From NCBI GenBank assembly GCA_945877595.1, contig CAMDVN010000014.1, positions 1-47,497 on the forward strand: 47,497 nt of DNA, given 5' to 3'. Of the stretch, positions 14,819 through 23,755 are shown piece by piece. How positions within the stretch are numbered: the first letter of the stretch is position 1; each line of letters starts with the position of its first letter. Origin of the DNA: Cyanobium sp. NIES-981. Its GTDB lineage: Bacteria > Cyanobacteriota > Cyanobacteriia > PCC-6307 > Cyanobiaceae. The translations under genes were made by a program, and so were the position numbers. The notes below the pieces were generated by a model. That model did not search any database, was not told where the DNA came from, and was given only the letters and a program-made list of their open reading frames with translations.

Positions 14819-16831
14819 TCAGTAGCGCTCAGGCCGGGGCTGGCGCCAGTTGGGCTTGATGTTGCGGCTGGCCAACTGCGTGGCGCGTTGCTCGAGTCGG
14901 CTGCGTTCAATGCGCCAAAGGCGGTAGATGCCGAAACGGGCCAGTTCGGTGGGCTCCAGGCCCTGCCAATAGGGCAGGGTGGCGGTGCGCGCGTCGATCA
15001 CCACCAGGGCTGTGGGCTGGGCCGTGCTTGTGCTGGGGCTCTGGCCGCGGCGGCGCTCGTGGCTGAGTCGGTCGGCCAGGTTGGCCAGGTCGGCCGGCTC
15101 AATCCCCTCGTAGAGCACCACCTGGCGGCTGTAGTAGTGCAGCGAAGGCTTCAGCACCCCAACCATGGCCAGGCTTTCTTGGCCCTGGCGCTGGGCCCGC
15201 ACGGCGGCGGCCATCTGTCGCACCGGCAATCCCCTCAAGCCATCGCCGAGGCCCCACAGCGGTTGGAGCGCGCTCAGCACAAAGACCACTATGGGGAGCT
15301 GCAGGGCGAGCAGGGCCGCCGTGCCTGGTGACGCTTCGCTGGCTCCACGGGGTCTTGAACCGTGCCGTTCCAGCAGGCTGTGCGGTGCCAGCAGCAGAAG
15401 CAGCAAGGCCAGGGTGGTCGCCAGGCCAAAACACAGGGCGGCGCGCTGCATGAAATTGGTGGCCAGCACGAGTGCAGCCAGGCCGGGCAGTTCCGGGTCG
15501 TTGATCAGGGGAAACCACAGCGGGGCGAGGGCCAGCCCCACCGCGATGACCGCCCCCAGCAGCAGGGTGGCAGCCCAGGCCACGCCCCAGCCCCTACCCG
15601 GCCGGGCGGCGGCCAGGCCGATCAGGATCGCTGCGGCGGGAGTGGCTGGGAGCCAGTAGCTGGGCAGCTTGGTGGCTGCCACGGTGAAAAAGCCCAGCAC
15701 CACCAGCAGCCAGCAGGCGGCAAAGCGACCCAAGGAGGCCTCCGCTGCCGGAGCCCGCGAGCTGGAGCCCCTGGCCCGTGCTGCCAGCTGGCGACCCAGC
15801 CCCAACAGCAGCAGGGGGCTTGCCGGCAGGCTGGCTGCCACCAGGATCGCCCCAAAAAACCACCAGGGCTGGGAGTGGTCATTGACCACAGCGCTGAAGC
15901 GCTGCAGGTTGTGGTAGCCGAAGAAACTCCTCCAGTAGGCCTGGCCTTCCACGGCCAGTTCGGCGCCATACCAAGGCAGTGACACCAGGGCGGTGAGGCC
16001 CAGGCCCCGCAGCCCGCGCAGGCCGCGCCAGAGGGTGCGCAGTTCCCCCTGGCTGAGGCCAAAGGCCGTCAGGGTGAGCCCGGCCAAGACCACAGCCACC
16101 GGCCCCTTGGCCAGCACAGCCAGACCGAGCACCAGCCAGCCGTGCCACCACCCCTGCCAGTGCTGACGCGTTCTGGGGGTGGCCCCATTGGTGGCCCCAT
16201 GGGCTCGTGTGGTTGGGAGCTGCCGTGCCGCCTGGGTGCGCCAGAAGAGCAGCAGGCTGCTGGCCACCAGGGCGCTGAAGAGCGCATCGCTCACGGCCAA
16301 GCGTCCCCAAATGAGGTTGAGGGGTGAGAGCCCAAAGGCCAGGGCTGCGGTGAGGGCGCCCAGGCCAACCGCCCTGCTAACCGCCCTGCTCGAGCCTGCA
16401 TGGTCGGCCTGGGGCCACCGCTGCAGGGTGGCGGCCAACAACAGCATCACGGCAATTGTGGCCAGGGCCGAGGGCAGTCGGGCGGCCCAGGTGCCGAGTG
16501 GATTCCAGAGTTCCTGGCCCGGCACTAGGTAGCCCAGGCCCATCAGCCAGTAGACGAGCGGTGGCTTGTCGTAGCGGGGAAGGCCATTGACCCGGGGGGT
16601 CAGCCAATCGCCCGTTTCGGCCATGGCCCGGGCCGAGGCAGCAAACAGCGGCGGAGTCTCATCGGCCAGGCCCGTATGGCCCAGCTGCACCAGGTACAAC
16701 CCCACACCGCACAGCAGGCTGATGAGCAGCACCCCGTGGCGCCGCAACCATTGACTCAGGACCTGATTTGGCACCTGACTCAGGACCTGATTCAGCACCT
16801 GATTCAGCACCTGACGTTGCAGCAGCTTCAA
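14819..16831 (-). CDS. GT39/ArnT-type membrane glycosyltransferase
   Basis: About 670 aa with roughly twelve membrane helices. The first loop has GLADETPPLFAASARAMAE (the acidic catalytic pair of GT-C enzymes) and RYDKPPLVYWLMGLGY, as in ArnT and related polyprenyl-phosphate sugar transferases. A soluble C-terminal part (from about 520) follows. It probably moves a sugar from a lipid carrier to an envelope acceptor on the outer face of the membrane. The N-terminus is uncertain: a 12-bp tandem repeat supplies several in-frame GTG codons (first at 16810) after a TTG at 16831. It is the last gene of an EamA-GT4-GT39 run. Confidence 0.82.
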   Translation of the reverse strand: MKLLQRQVLNQVLNQVLSQVPNQVLSQWLRRHGVLLISLLCGVGLYLVQLGHTGLADETPPLFAASARAMAETGDWLTPRVNGLPRYDKPPLVYWLMGLGYLVPGQELWNPLGTWAARLPSALATIAVMLLLAATLQRWPQADHAGSSRAVSRAVGLGALTAALAFGLSPLNLIWGRLAVSDALFSALVASSLLLFWRTQAARQLPTTRAHGATNGATPRTRQHWQGWWHGWLVLGLAVLAKGPVAVVLAGLTLTAFGLSQGELRTLWRGLRGLRGLGLTALVSLPWYGAELAVEGQAYWRSFFGYHNLQRFSAVVNDHSQPWWFFGAILVAASLPASPLLLLGLGRQLAARARGSSSRAPAAEASLGRFAACWLLVVLGFFTVAATKLPSYWLPATPAAAILIGLAAARPGRGWGVAWAATLLLGAVIAVGLALAPLWFPLINDPELPGLAALVLATNFMQRAALCFGLATTLALLLLLLAPHSLLERHGSRPRGASEASPGTAALLALQLPIVVFVLSALQPLWGLGDGLRGLPVRQMAAAVRAQRQGQESLAMVGVLKPSLHYYSRQVVLYEGIEPADLANLADRLSHERRRGQSPSTSTAQPTALVVIDARTATLPYWQGLEPTELARFGIYRLWRIERSRLEQRATQLASRNIKPNWRQPRPERY
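16753..16812. repeat. 12-bp tandem repeat, five units
   Basis: Units GACTCAGGACCT, GATTTGGCACCT and GATTCAGCACCT start at 16753, 16765, 16777, 16789 and 16801. On the minus strand they code NQVL/SQVP tetrapeptides at the N-terminus of the GT39 protein. Confidence 0.93.
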
Positions 16832-16877
16832 ATCCGCCCAGGCGATCTGCGCTGAAACTTATCCGCGTCAGACCCGC

Positions 16878-17957
16878 TCAGCACGACCTTGCTTTCAGCA
16901 GGGTCTGCAGCCAGCCTTCCACCCGCTCGGCAAAGCGCTCAATGGAGCCATGTTGCTCGGCCCAGTGGCGGCAGTCCTGCCGCTCGAGGGCCATGGCCCG
17001 TTGGGCCGCGGCAACCAGGGAGGTCACGGCGTCGGGATCGGCTAGGGCGCCATTGAGACCCTCCCGAATCAGTTCACTGGGACCACCACGCCGATAGCTG
17101 GCCACGGGTACACCGCAGGCCATTGCCTCCACCACCACGTTGCCGAAGGCTTCGTTCCACTTGGGGGTGTTGAGCAGGGCGCGGCATCGACCCAACTCTG
17201 CTTGCAGAGCGTCGGTCGTGAGGAAGCCCCTCCAGCGGATCGTGCCCGCCGGAACCGAGGCCTCCACCCGGGCCGCATAGGCGGGATCTGCAGCGAGCCC
17301 CATCACCACCAGAGGCAGGCCAAGCTGGGCGGCCGCAGCGGCGGCATCCTCGAGTCCTTTCTCTGGCGCAATGCGCCCGGCCCACCCCAGCTGGGCGTCG
17401 GGGCTGGGGTTGAAGCGATAGCGATGGAGATCAAAGCCGTTGCCCAGCAGGATCGGCGGTTGGCTCAGCTGGAAATCTGCGGCCTGGGCGGCGGTGTGGA
17501 AGGCCAGGTGGTCGGGGTAACCCTGCGACACCTCGGCGATCACCTGGTCCATGGCCAGGCTGACCGAACCCATGCTCACCAGGTGGGCTAGAGGGGTGCT
17601 GGTGGAGGGAGTCAGCCAGAGGGGCAGCCAGTCGTAACCCAGGTTGAGGATCAGATCAAATCGGGATTGCTCCTTGAGGACCCGCCGCCAGAGCTGCGAT
17701 AACAGACTGCCGGTGGGGATCTGCACGGCCGCTTCCCGGGGCTGGTGCTGCCAGCTGGGCTGGTCGACGCCCGCCACAGTCCAGAGCTCGGCCCTGGCAC
17801 ACCGGGGCGGTAGCACCGATCCCTCGCCAGCCAACACGGTCAGCTGGTGGCCTCGCTCCAGCAGCCCAGCCACCAGGGAGCTGAGGGTGATCTCCACACC
17901 CCCGCCCTGGCCACTGCCAAGGCTTCCCACTGGGGTACTGACCACCAGAACGCGCAT
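16878..17957 (-). CDS. family 4 glycosyltransferase
   Basis: 359 aa from ATG 17957. It has a GT-B fold with the glycine-rich loop GSGQGGGVEI near the N-terminus and, in the C-terminal half, GRIAPEKGL, the domain ending WNEAFGNVVVEAMACGVPV (the E-x7-E motif that holds the nucleotide sugar) and GGPSELI. It transfers a sugar from a nucleotide donor at the cytoplasmic face, probably to a lipid or polysaccharide. The ATG overlaps the EamA stop by one base (TGATG), and the GT39 gene follows. Donor and acceptor are unknown. Confidence 0.87.
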   Translation of the reverse strand: MRVLVVSTPVGSLGSGQGGGVEITLSSLVAGLLERGHQLTVLAGEGSVLPPRCARAELWTVAGVDQPSWQHQPREAAVQIPTGSLLSQLWRRVLKEQSRFDLILNLGYDWLPLWLTPSTSTPLAHLVSMGSVSLAMDQVIAEVSQGYPDHLAFHTAAQAADFQLSQPPILLGNGFDLHRYRFNPSPDAQLGWAGRIAPEKGLEDAAAAAAQLGLPLVVMGLAADPAYAARVEASVPAGTIRWRGFLTTDALQAELGRCRALLNTPKWNEAFGNVVVEAMACGVPVASYRRGGPSELIREGLNGALADPDAVTSLVAAAQRAMALERQDCRHWAEQHGSIERFAERVEGWLQTLLKARSC

Positions 17958-18952
17958 CAAGGAGTTTCAGCAATGGCTTGACCTTGCCAGAGCTGCTGGC
18001 GTCGGTTGATCAGCACCACACTCACCAGGGCCAGCGCCACCCCAAGCCATTGCAGGGGCTGCAGGGATTCGTTCAGCAACAGCACGCCACAGAGCAGGGC
18101 AAACACGGGGGTCAAAAAGGTGAGGGAGGTGAAGCCGGTGAGATCACCGCTGCTAGCAAACCAAAAAAACAGGCCGTAGGCCAAGGCGCTGCCCAACAGC
18201 GAGGCATAGGCCATCAGCCCCCATTGCAGCCCGTTCCAAGCTGGTAGGGAGAAGGGCCCTTCGCCACCAAACACCCCGAGGAGCAGGGGCAGCCCGCCGA
18301 TCAGCATGTGCCAGCCGGTCACGGCGACTGGGTCGCTGTGGCGGCTGGCATAGCGGCAGAGCACCGTGCCCAGTGCCATGGCGGCGGCGGCCCCCAGCAT
18401 CCACAGCTCGCCGTGGCTGAGAGGGCGTTGGCCCAGCACCGCCGGCCCCTGCAGCCACCATTGCTGCAGCAGGCCGGCGGGAAGCCCCAAGCACAGGATG
18501 GCCAGCAGGCCGATCAGCAGGCCAATCCAGCCCACTGGGTTGATCGCCTCGCCAAACAGGCCCCGGGCCAGCAGGGCCACCAGCAGGGGTTGGGAGTCGA
18601 TCAGCACCGAGCCCAGCCCAGCCCCGGTCTGCTCGAGGCCCCGGGCCAGAAGCCCCTGGAAGAGGGTGCCGTCAATCAGGGAAAAGACGATCAACCAGCC
18701 GAGATCGGCCGGATCGACGCGCAGCGGCCGGCCCATCAGCCGGGCCGCCAGTAGCAGGGCGGCGGCGGCTGGCAGCAGCCGCAGGCTGGCCACCAGCCAG
18801 GGCCCGCCACTGGCCAGCAGGGGCTTCATCGCCGCCATGGCGGTGCCCCAGAGGGCAAAGGGCAGCACCATGGCCAGCACGCGCAGCCAGGGCGCGTCCA
18901 ACAAACCAGTGGAGGGGGGCTGGGCCATGGGGGTGGCCCTCTGCGGGCCCAT
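17957..18952 (-). CDS. EamA/DMT-family transporter
   Basis: 331 aa from ATG 18952. Ten hydrophobic helices in two homologous halves typical of the drug/metabolite transporter superfamily; LPFALWGTAMAAMKPLL begins the first EamA repeat and WGLMAYASLLGSALAYGLFFW lies in the second. Transported substrate is unknown. Coupling to two glycosyltransferases makes a sugar- or metabolite-exporting role possible. The start lies only 41 bases from the start of divergent sppA. Confidence 0.87.
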   Translation of the reverse strand: MGPQRATPMAQPPSTGLLDAPWLRVLAMVLPFALWGTAMAAMKPLLASGGPWLVASLRLLPAAAALLLAARLMGRPLRVDPADLGWLIVFSLIDGTLFQGLLARGLEQTGAGLGSVLIDSQPLLVALLARGLFGEAINPVGWIGLLIGLLAILCLGLPAGLLQQWWLQGPAVLGQRPLSHGELWMLGAAAAMALGTVLCRYASRHSDPVAVTGWHMLIGGLPLLLGVFGGEGPFSLPAWNGLQWGLMAYASLLGSALAYGLFFWFASSGDLTGFTSLTFLTPVFALLCGVLLLNESLQPLQWLGVALALVSVVLINRRQQLWQGQAIAETP

Positions 18953-18993
18953 CACCGCTTCTTTTTAAGATCCAGCCATTGCAGATCGTGCTG

Positions 18994-19806
18994 ATGCCTT
19001 GGCCCTTGCGCCGCAAATCCCGCCGCACCCTGGCGCGCATTGCCATTGAGGGGCCGATCGCCGGCCCCACCCGCCAACGGGTCCTCAAGGCCCTGCGGCA
19101 GGTGGAGCAGCGCGAGTGCCCTGCTCTGCTGCTGCGCATCGACAGCCCTGGCGGCACCGTGGGCGATAGCCAGGAGATCCACAGTGCCCTGCTGCGACTG
19201 CGCCAAAAGGGTTGCCGTGTGGTGGCCAGCTTTGGCAACATCTCGGCCTCAGGGGGGGTCTACATCGGCGTCGCGGCCGAGAAGATCGTGGCCAACCCAG
19301 GCACAATCACCGGTTCGATCGGGGTGATTTTGCGGGGCAACAATCTCTCCAAACTGCTCGAGCGAGTCGGGGTGAGCTTTGAGACCGTCAAAAGCGGGCT
19401 CTACAAAGACATCCTGTCGCCCGACCGCGCCCTCAGCCTGGCGGAGCGGCAGTTGCTGCAGGAGTTGATTGACTCCAGCTACGACCAGTTTGTGGCGGCC
19501 GTAGCCGAAGGGCGGGGTCTTGCTGAAGCGGCGGTGCGCAGCTTTGCCGATGGGCGGGTCTTCACCGGCGCCCAGGCCCAGGTGCTGGGGCTCGTCGATG
19601 CCTTGGGTGACGAAGACGCTGCACGCCGCGTCGCCGCTGAGCTGGCCGGGCTCGACCCCGAAACCAGCAAGCCGGTCACCTTTGGCCAGCCGGCCAAGCG
19701 CTTTGGTGGCCTGTTGCCGGGCCGAGCCCAGTGGCGAGCTCTGCAACAGGCCCTCAGCCTTGAGCTGGCCTGGGCCGGACAACCCCTGTGGCTGTATCGC
19801 CCATGA
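18994..19806 (+). CDS. sppA: signal peptide peptidase SppA
   Basis: 270 aa from ATG 18994; a TTG at 18979 is possible. Single-domain SppA of the S49 family. RIDSPGGTVGDSQEI binds peptide, Ser86 in GNISASGG is the nucleophile, and Lys133 in TVKSGLYKDI is the general base; GTITGSIGV lies between. It degrades leftover signal peptides. No clear membrane anchor is visible, only a basic N-terminus, which is typical of the short cyanobacterial forms. The stop overlaps the aroH start (ATGA). Confidence 0.92.
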   Translation: MPWPLRRKSRRTLARIAIEGPIAGPTRQRVLKALRQVEQRECPALLLRIDSPGGTVGDSQEIHSALLRLRQKGCRVVASFGNISASGGVYIGVAAEKIVANPGTITGSIGVILRGNNLSKLLERVGVSFETVKSGLYKDILSPDRALSLAERQLLQELIDSSYDQFVAAVAEGRGLAEAAVRSFADGRVFTGAQAQVLGLVDALGDEDAARRVAAELAGLDPETSKPVTFGQPAKRFGGLLPGRAQWRALQQALSLELAWAGQPLWLYRP

Positions 19807-20186
19807 CCACGTCCACTCTGCAGCTCAGGGCCCTGCGGGGTGCCACCACGGCCACGGCCAACACCGCCGCGGCCATCACCGAAGCCGTGCAAGAGCTGGT
19901 GGCAGCCCTCGTGCAACGCAATGGCCTCGAGGGTGACCACTTGCTCTCGGTCACCTTCTCGGTAACCCCGGATCTCGATGCCTGTTTCCCGGCTGCCATC
20001 GCCCGGCGTCAGCCGGGTTGGGATGGGGTCGCCCTGCTGGATTGTCAGCAGATGGTGGTGGCGGGAGATTTGCCTCGCTGCATCCGCTTGTTGGCCCACG
20101 CCTGGCTGGATGGGACCCAGCCTGCTGTGCATCCCTACCTGCGCGAGGCTGCGCGGCTGCGCCCGGACCGCGCCGCCCCGGGTTGA
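19803..20186 (+). CDS. aroH: chorismate mutase, AroH type
   Basis: 127 aa from ATG 19803. It resembles the trimeric Bacillus-type AroH: LRGATTATANTAAAI at the start, ELVAALVQRNGLEGDHLLSVTFSVTPDLD in the middle, and the late stretch HPYLREAARLRPD. It rearranges chorismate to prephenate, the entry to phenylalanine and tyrosine. The arginine in LRGATT and the later basic residues are consistent with the active site. It is coupled to sppA by ATGA. Confidence 0.92.
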   Translation: MTTSTLQLRALRGATTATANTAAAITEAVQELVAALVQRNGLEGDHLLSVTFSVTPDLDACFPAAIARRQPGWDGVALLDCQQMVVAGDLPRCIRLLAHAWLDGTQPAVHPYLREAARLRPDRAAPG

Positions 20187-20263
20187 CCAGCTCGGGGGCC
20201 GACCACCCCGGCGACCGTCGGGGCGGCTGCCTGTTGAGAATTGCTCTGCATCGGTGATTCTTC

Positions 20264-20929
20264 ATGCTCCGCCGTTTCTGCTCCGTGTTCCAAGGCACAA
20301 CCCCGCTGCGGTGCCCGGATGTTGTCCGGCGTGGAGTGTCTCGCGTGCAAGTGGGTCTGGCCAGTGCAGCCGTTGCCGGGGCCATGACTGCCGGGGTCCT
20401 GGTTGCGGGCTTGGGTGCCTCCCTGCAGGCCCCCAGTGCCCTGGCCCAGGGCACGCCCGGATTGATGGAATTTCGTTGGGACAACACCCGCGATTATCGA
20501 AAGCTCTATTACTTCATGACGGAAACAGCACGTCTGAAGCGTTCCGAGTACTACCTGATCCTCAAACCCAAGGACCGCAAAACTGCCATTCTCAAGCTGA
20601 GTGTCACTGTCCCCGAGTCGTTTGACGCCAAGATCGATCCCAAACAAGTGAAGCTTTGCATGATGTCGGAGGGGGGCATGCTCTCCCGTACCCGTTGCAA
20701 TCAGACGATTCCAGCCACGATTGAGATCTCTGCCGATGGCAAGGCGATTGAGATCTTTCCCGATACCCCCGTCTCCGACAAGGGCACGATCGGCGTGTAC
20801 ATGAACATCTTCAATCCGTTCAACATCGGCATGTATCAGTTCAATGCCCTCGCCCAGGCCCCTGGCGATGTGCCGATGGCCGGTTACCTGGGCAGCTGGT
20901 TGATCCAGATCGATCCCCAGAGCAACTGA
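20264..20929 (+). CDS. DUF2808 exported protein
   Basis: 221 aa. An N-terminal basic region and hydrophobic stretch (about 30-58) end in PSALAQG, a good signal-peptidase site, so the mature protein is periplasmic or lumenal. The mature part is a beta-rich DUF2808 domain with YYFMTETARLKRSEYYL, TVPESFDAKIDPKQVKLC, CNQTIPATIEISADGKAIEI and GTIGVYMNIFNPFN. The family is largely cyanobacterial and of unknown function. It sits alone between aroH and rpmH. Confidence 0.82.
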   Translation: MLRRFCSVFQGTTPLRCPDVVRRGVSRVQVGLASAAVAGAMTAGVLVAGLGASLQAPSALAQGTPGLMEFRWDNTRDYRKLYYFMTETARLKRSEYYLILKPKDRKTAILKLSVTVPESFDAKIDPKQVKLCMMSEGGMLSRTRCNQTIPATIEISADGKAIEIFPDTPVSDKGTIGVYMNIFNPFNIGMYQFNALAQAPGDVPMAGYLGSWLIQIDPQSN

Positions 20930-21005
20930 CCACCGGCTGATACATTCACAACTGGCCGCGTGCCAAGCATTCAGGCTGTCTAGACCTCGCGACTGAGCCC
21001 CACCC

Positions 21006-21143
21006 ATGACCAAGCGCACCCTCGAAGGAACCAGCCGCAAGCGCAAGCGGGTATCCGGTTTTCGCGTGCGCATGCGCACCCACACTGGCCGCCGTGTGAT
21101 TCGTGCCCGCCGCCGCCGCGGCCGCGCCCGGCTCGCTGTCTAG
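21006..21143 (+). CDS. rpmH: 50S ribosomal protein L34
   Basis: 45 aa, [20 protein letters not shown] then [18 protein letters not shown]: a complete, very basic L34. It starts at ATG 21006 and ends TAG 21143. It is the first gene of the classic rpmH-rnpA-yidC order, with rnpA starting three bases after the stop. Confidence 0.97.
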   Translation: MTKRTLEGTSRKRKRVSGFRVRMRTHTGRRVIRARRRRGRARLAV

Positions 21144-21146
21144 GCC

Positions 21147-21680
21147 TTGGCTCTGCCCCAGCGCCATCGGCTCAAGGGACAGGGCGTTTTTGACGCCATC
21201 TACCGGCGAGGCCGGGTTTGTCATGGAGCCGGTGTGGTGCTGCGCTGGATGCCTGCTCAGGCACCACGAGCTCAACACCTCCCTGCTCAAGGCCTTCCTG
21301 CTCAAGGCCCCCTTGCTTGCGACCAGCCTGGGCAAGACCAAGCTTCGGAATCAGGTTCAGCCTCGATCTGCACCTGGCGCTGTGCGGTGGTGGTGAGCAC
21401 CAAGGTCCATAAGCGGGCCGTTCAACGCAATCGCCTGCGTCGTCAGCTCCACCACTTCCTGCTTAAGGACTTTGCTCCCGAAGCTGGGTTGGGACTTCCG
21501 CCAGCGATCTGGCTGTTAATCAGCCTCAAGCCCGGCAGTGCCGAGTGGGATTTGACCCGCTTGCTGGGAGAATGCCAGCACCTTCTCGAACAAGCCGGCC
21601 TGCAGCGATGCTTCAAGACTCCAAGGCCACGATCCAGGAAACCGTCTTCTACGAGGGAGGACCTGCCCGTGGAGACTTGA
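21147..21680 (+). CDS. rnpA: ribonuclease P protein component with an insertion
   Basis: 177 aa from TTG 21147. The start HRLKGQGVFDAIYRRGRV and the second half AVVVSTKVHKRAVQRNRLRR (RNR at 94-96, the RNase P RNA-binding motif) are clear. Between them, residues about 36-76 form an unexpected Pro/Ala/Gln insertion coded partly by four 15-bp repeats (21256-21315). The C-terminus runs 73 bases into the PH-domain gene. RnpA helps the RNA subunit mature tRNA 5' ends. The protein is normally about 115-130 aa, so this one is long. Confidence 0.9.
   Translation: MALPQRHRLKGQGVFDAIYRRGRVCHGAGVVLRWMPAQAPRAQHLPAQGLPAQGPLACDQPGQDQASESGSASICTWRCAVVVSTKVHKRAVQRNRLRRQLHHFLLKDFAPEAGLGLPPAIWLLISLKPGSAEWDLTRLLGECQHLLEQAGLQRCFKTPRPRSRKPSSTREDLPVET
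21256..21315. repeat. 15-bp tandem repeat inside rnpA, four units
   Basis: Units at 21256, 21271, 21286 and 21301 (CTCAAGGCCTTCCTG and variants) code LPAQG-type pentapeptides between the first strand and the RNR half of RnpA. Confidence 0.9.
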
Positions 21681-22015
21681 TTTTCAACCTCCTGCTGGGG
21701 ATCACCCTGATTGGCATCCCGCTGGCCATCGCAGCCGTGGTCAGGGCGATCTGGCTGCGGTTTCGCATCACGAGCCGTCGCATCGAAGTCAACGGCGGCT
21801 GGTTGGGCCGCGACCGCACCCAAGTTGTCTACAACCAGATCAAGGACGTGCGCTGCGTACCGCGCGGTTTCGGGGCCTGGGGTGACATGGTGTTGGTGCT
21901 CAAGGATGGTGCCAAGCTCGAGATGCGTTCAGTGCCCCGCTTTCGGGAGCTCGAGACCTACATCAACGAACGTCGTGCCGCCAAGCCCGCTGCGCCGAAG
22001 GGCATCGCGGCCTAA
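21608..22015 (+). CDS. PH-domain (YdbS/YdbT-like) membrane protein
   Basis: 135 aa from ATG 21608, inside the end of rnpA. The pattern is VFYEGGPARGDL, two hydrophobic stretches with LLLGITLIGIPLAIAAVV, then RFRITSRRIEVNGGWLGRDR, YNQIKDVRCVPRGFGAWGD and VPRFRELETYI. This matches the bacterial PH-like domain (bPH2) proteins found between rnpA and yidC in picocyanobacteria. Function is unknown; position suggests a link to membrane protein insertion. Confidence 0.83.
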   Translation: MLQDSKATIQETVFYEGGPARGDLIFNLLLGITLIGIPLAIAAVVRAIWLRFRITSRRIEVNGGWLGRDRTQVVYNQIKDVRCVPRGFGAWGDMVLVLKDGAKLEMRSVPRFRELETYINERRAAKPAAPKGIAA

Positions 22016-22106
22016 TCAGCCCAACTTGGCTCAGTCAACCCAGATCAAGGAGCACCCTGATCCGCCAAACTGAGCAACACATCCATCTCTGCCTGTTTTT
22101 TCTGCC

Positions 22107-23243
22107 GTGATCGGCTACATCTCCGACAATCTGCTGCTGCCGATCCTCGATTTCTTCTATGGATTGGTGCCCAGCTATGGGCTGGCCATCATTGCCCTCA
22201 CCGTGGTGATCCGGCTAGCGCTGTTCCCCCTGAGCGCCGGCTCGATTCGCAATGCCCGCCGCATGCGCATCGCCCAACCGGTGATGCAGAAACGCCAGGC
22301 CGAGATCAAGGCCAAATTCGCCAGCAATCCTCAAAAGCAGCAGGAGGAGCTGGGCAAGCTCATGAAGGAATTCGGCAGTCCCCTGGCGGGATGCCTGCCC
22401 CTTCTGGTGCAGATGCCGATTCTGTTTGCCCTGTTTGCAACCCTGCGGGGCTCACCGTTTGCGGATGTGCCCTACACCTTCAACCTCAAGGTGTTGCCGG
22501 CCGATCAGATCGCTGCGGTGGAGCCCAAACCGTTCAACACCCCCAGCCACTCGATTTTCGTCACCGAGACCACCCATGTTCCGGTGATTGCCAGCCTCGA
22601 GGGTGGCACCAAACTCGGGGTGGGTGATTCGGCCAGCGTCAACCTGCACACCAAGGACGGCTCCAGCTACGCCAGCGTCCTCGGTGGCATCGACCATGGC
22701 GATGCATTTAGCCCGTCTTGGAGTGTCACCAAGGGAGAGGGTGTGGTGAGTGTCGATGCCAATGGCACGATCACGGCCCTCGGCACCGGTGATGCCACGG
22801 TGGAGGCCAAGATTCCCGGTTTGGCGGCCCGCAGCGGCTTCCTGTTCATCAAGGCCCTCGGCCAGGTGGGCTTCATGACCGATGGCCAGGTCAACTGGGA
22901 CATTGCCATCCTGGTGGGTGGCTTTGGGGCCAGCCTGTTTGCGTCCCAGATCCTTTCTGGGATGGGCATGCCGGCCAATCCGCAGCAGTCCACCGCCAAC
23001 AAGATCACCCCCGTGATGATCACGGGCATGTTTCTGTTCTTCCCCCTGCCGGCTGGGGTCTTGCTCTACATGGTGATCGCCAACGTCTTCCAGGCCCTGC
23101 AGACCTTCCTGCTGACCCGTGAAGCTCTCCCCGACAACCTGCAGCGGATTCTCGATCAGCAGATGTCTCAGCCGGCTGTTGCCACGGCTGGTGGGCCGGC
23201 AGGTGGCGATCGGCTTCCCTTTGAGCCCAAGGCCAAAAAGTGA
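22107..23243 (+). CDS. yidC: membrane insertase YidC/Alb3
   Basis: 378 aa from GTG 22107. Core helices of YidC are present: [19 protein letters not shown] (with groove Arg36), the cytoplasmic coiled-coil region with [32 protein letters not shown], and [27 protein letters not shown] near the end. Between the second and third conserved helices lies a large exported loop (about 115-262) that includes a Big_2-like stretch ([20 protein letters not shown]). YidC inserts proteins into plasma and thylakoid membranes. Confidence 0.95.
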   Translation: MIGYISDNLLLPILDFFYGLVPSYGLAIIALTVVIRLALFPLSAGSIRNARRMRIAQPVMQKRQAEIKAKFASNPQKQQEELGKLMKEFGSPLAGCLPLLVQMPILFALFATLRGSPFADVPYTFNLKVLPADQIAAVEPKPFNTPSHSIFVTETTHVPVIASLEGGTKLGVGDSASVNLHTKDGSSYASVLGGIDHGDAFSPSWSVTKGEGVVSVDANGTITALGTGDATVEAKIPGLAARSGFLFIKALGQVGFMTDGQVNWDIAILVGGFGASLFASQILSGMGMPANPQQSTANKITPVMITGMFLFFPLPAGVLLYMVIANVFQALQTFLLTREALPDNLQRILDQQMSQPAVATAGGPAGGDRLPFEPKAKK

Positions 23244-23253
23244 GCTCTGAGCC

Positions 23254-23742
23254 ATGGCTGACCCGCTGAGGCCGGTCCCGATTCAGGAGTTGACCAGCCT
23301 GGAGCAAGGTCTTCACTGGCAGGTCAACCAGATGGTTGATGGTCTTGAGAGCATCGAGCCGGTGGTCGGCCAGTTGCATGCCAGCCTGCAAGGCCCTGTG
23401 ATTGCCGTCTCAGGCGAGGCCCGCACGGCCGTCACCCTCTGCTGCGATCGTTGCCTTCGCCCCTTTGCTCACGCACTTGCGTTCAAGGCAGAGGAGCGGA
23501 TCGGTCTAGGGGGAAGTGCCGACGACATCGCCGAAGCCCTTGAATTTGATGCCGAGGGCATGGCCGAGCAATTGGACCCCCAAGGCAGCTTTGATCCAGA
23601 GCGCTGGATCTACGAGCAGCTCACCCTGCAGCTCCCGGTGGTCAACCGCTGTGGCTCCGGCTGCCCAGGGCCGCTCAGCTGGGGCCATGGCGAGACCATC
23701 ACCGATCCCCGCTGGGCTGGCCTCAAGCGCCTGCAGCCATGA
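23254..23742 (+). CDS. YceD/DUF177 family protein
   Basis: 162 aa. DUF177 features: a beta-rich N-terminus, CCDRCLRPFAHAL (CxxC) in the middle, an acidic stretch with DDIAEALEFD, and a late CGSGCPG pair. The family is tied to 23S rRNA and ribosomal protein L32 in bacteria and plants. It starts ten bases after yidC and ends 13 bases before the Ycf46-like gene, so it is in the same transcript. Confidence 0.85.
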   Translation: MADPLRPVPIQELTSLEQGLHWQVNQMVDGLESIEPVVGQLHASLQGPVIAVSGEARTAVTLCCDRCLRPFAHALAFKAEERIGLGGSADDIAEALEFDAEGMAEQLDPQGSFDPERWIYEQLTLQLPVVNRCGSGCPGPLSWGHGETITDPRWAGLKRLQP

Positions 23743-23755
23743 GGACTCCTGGCCG

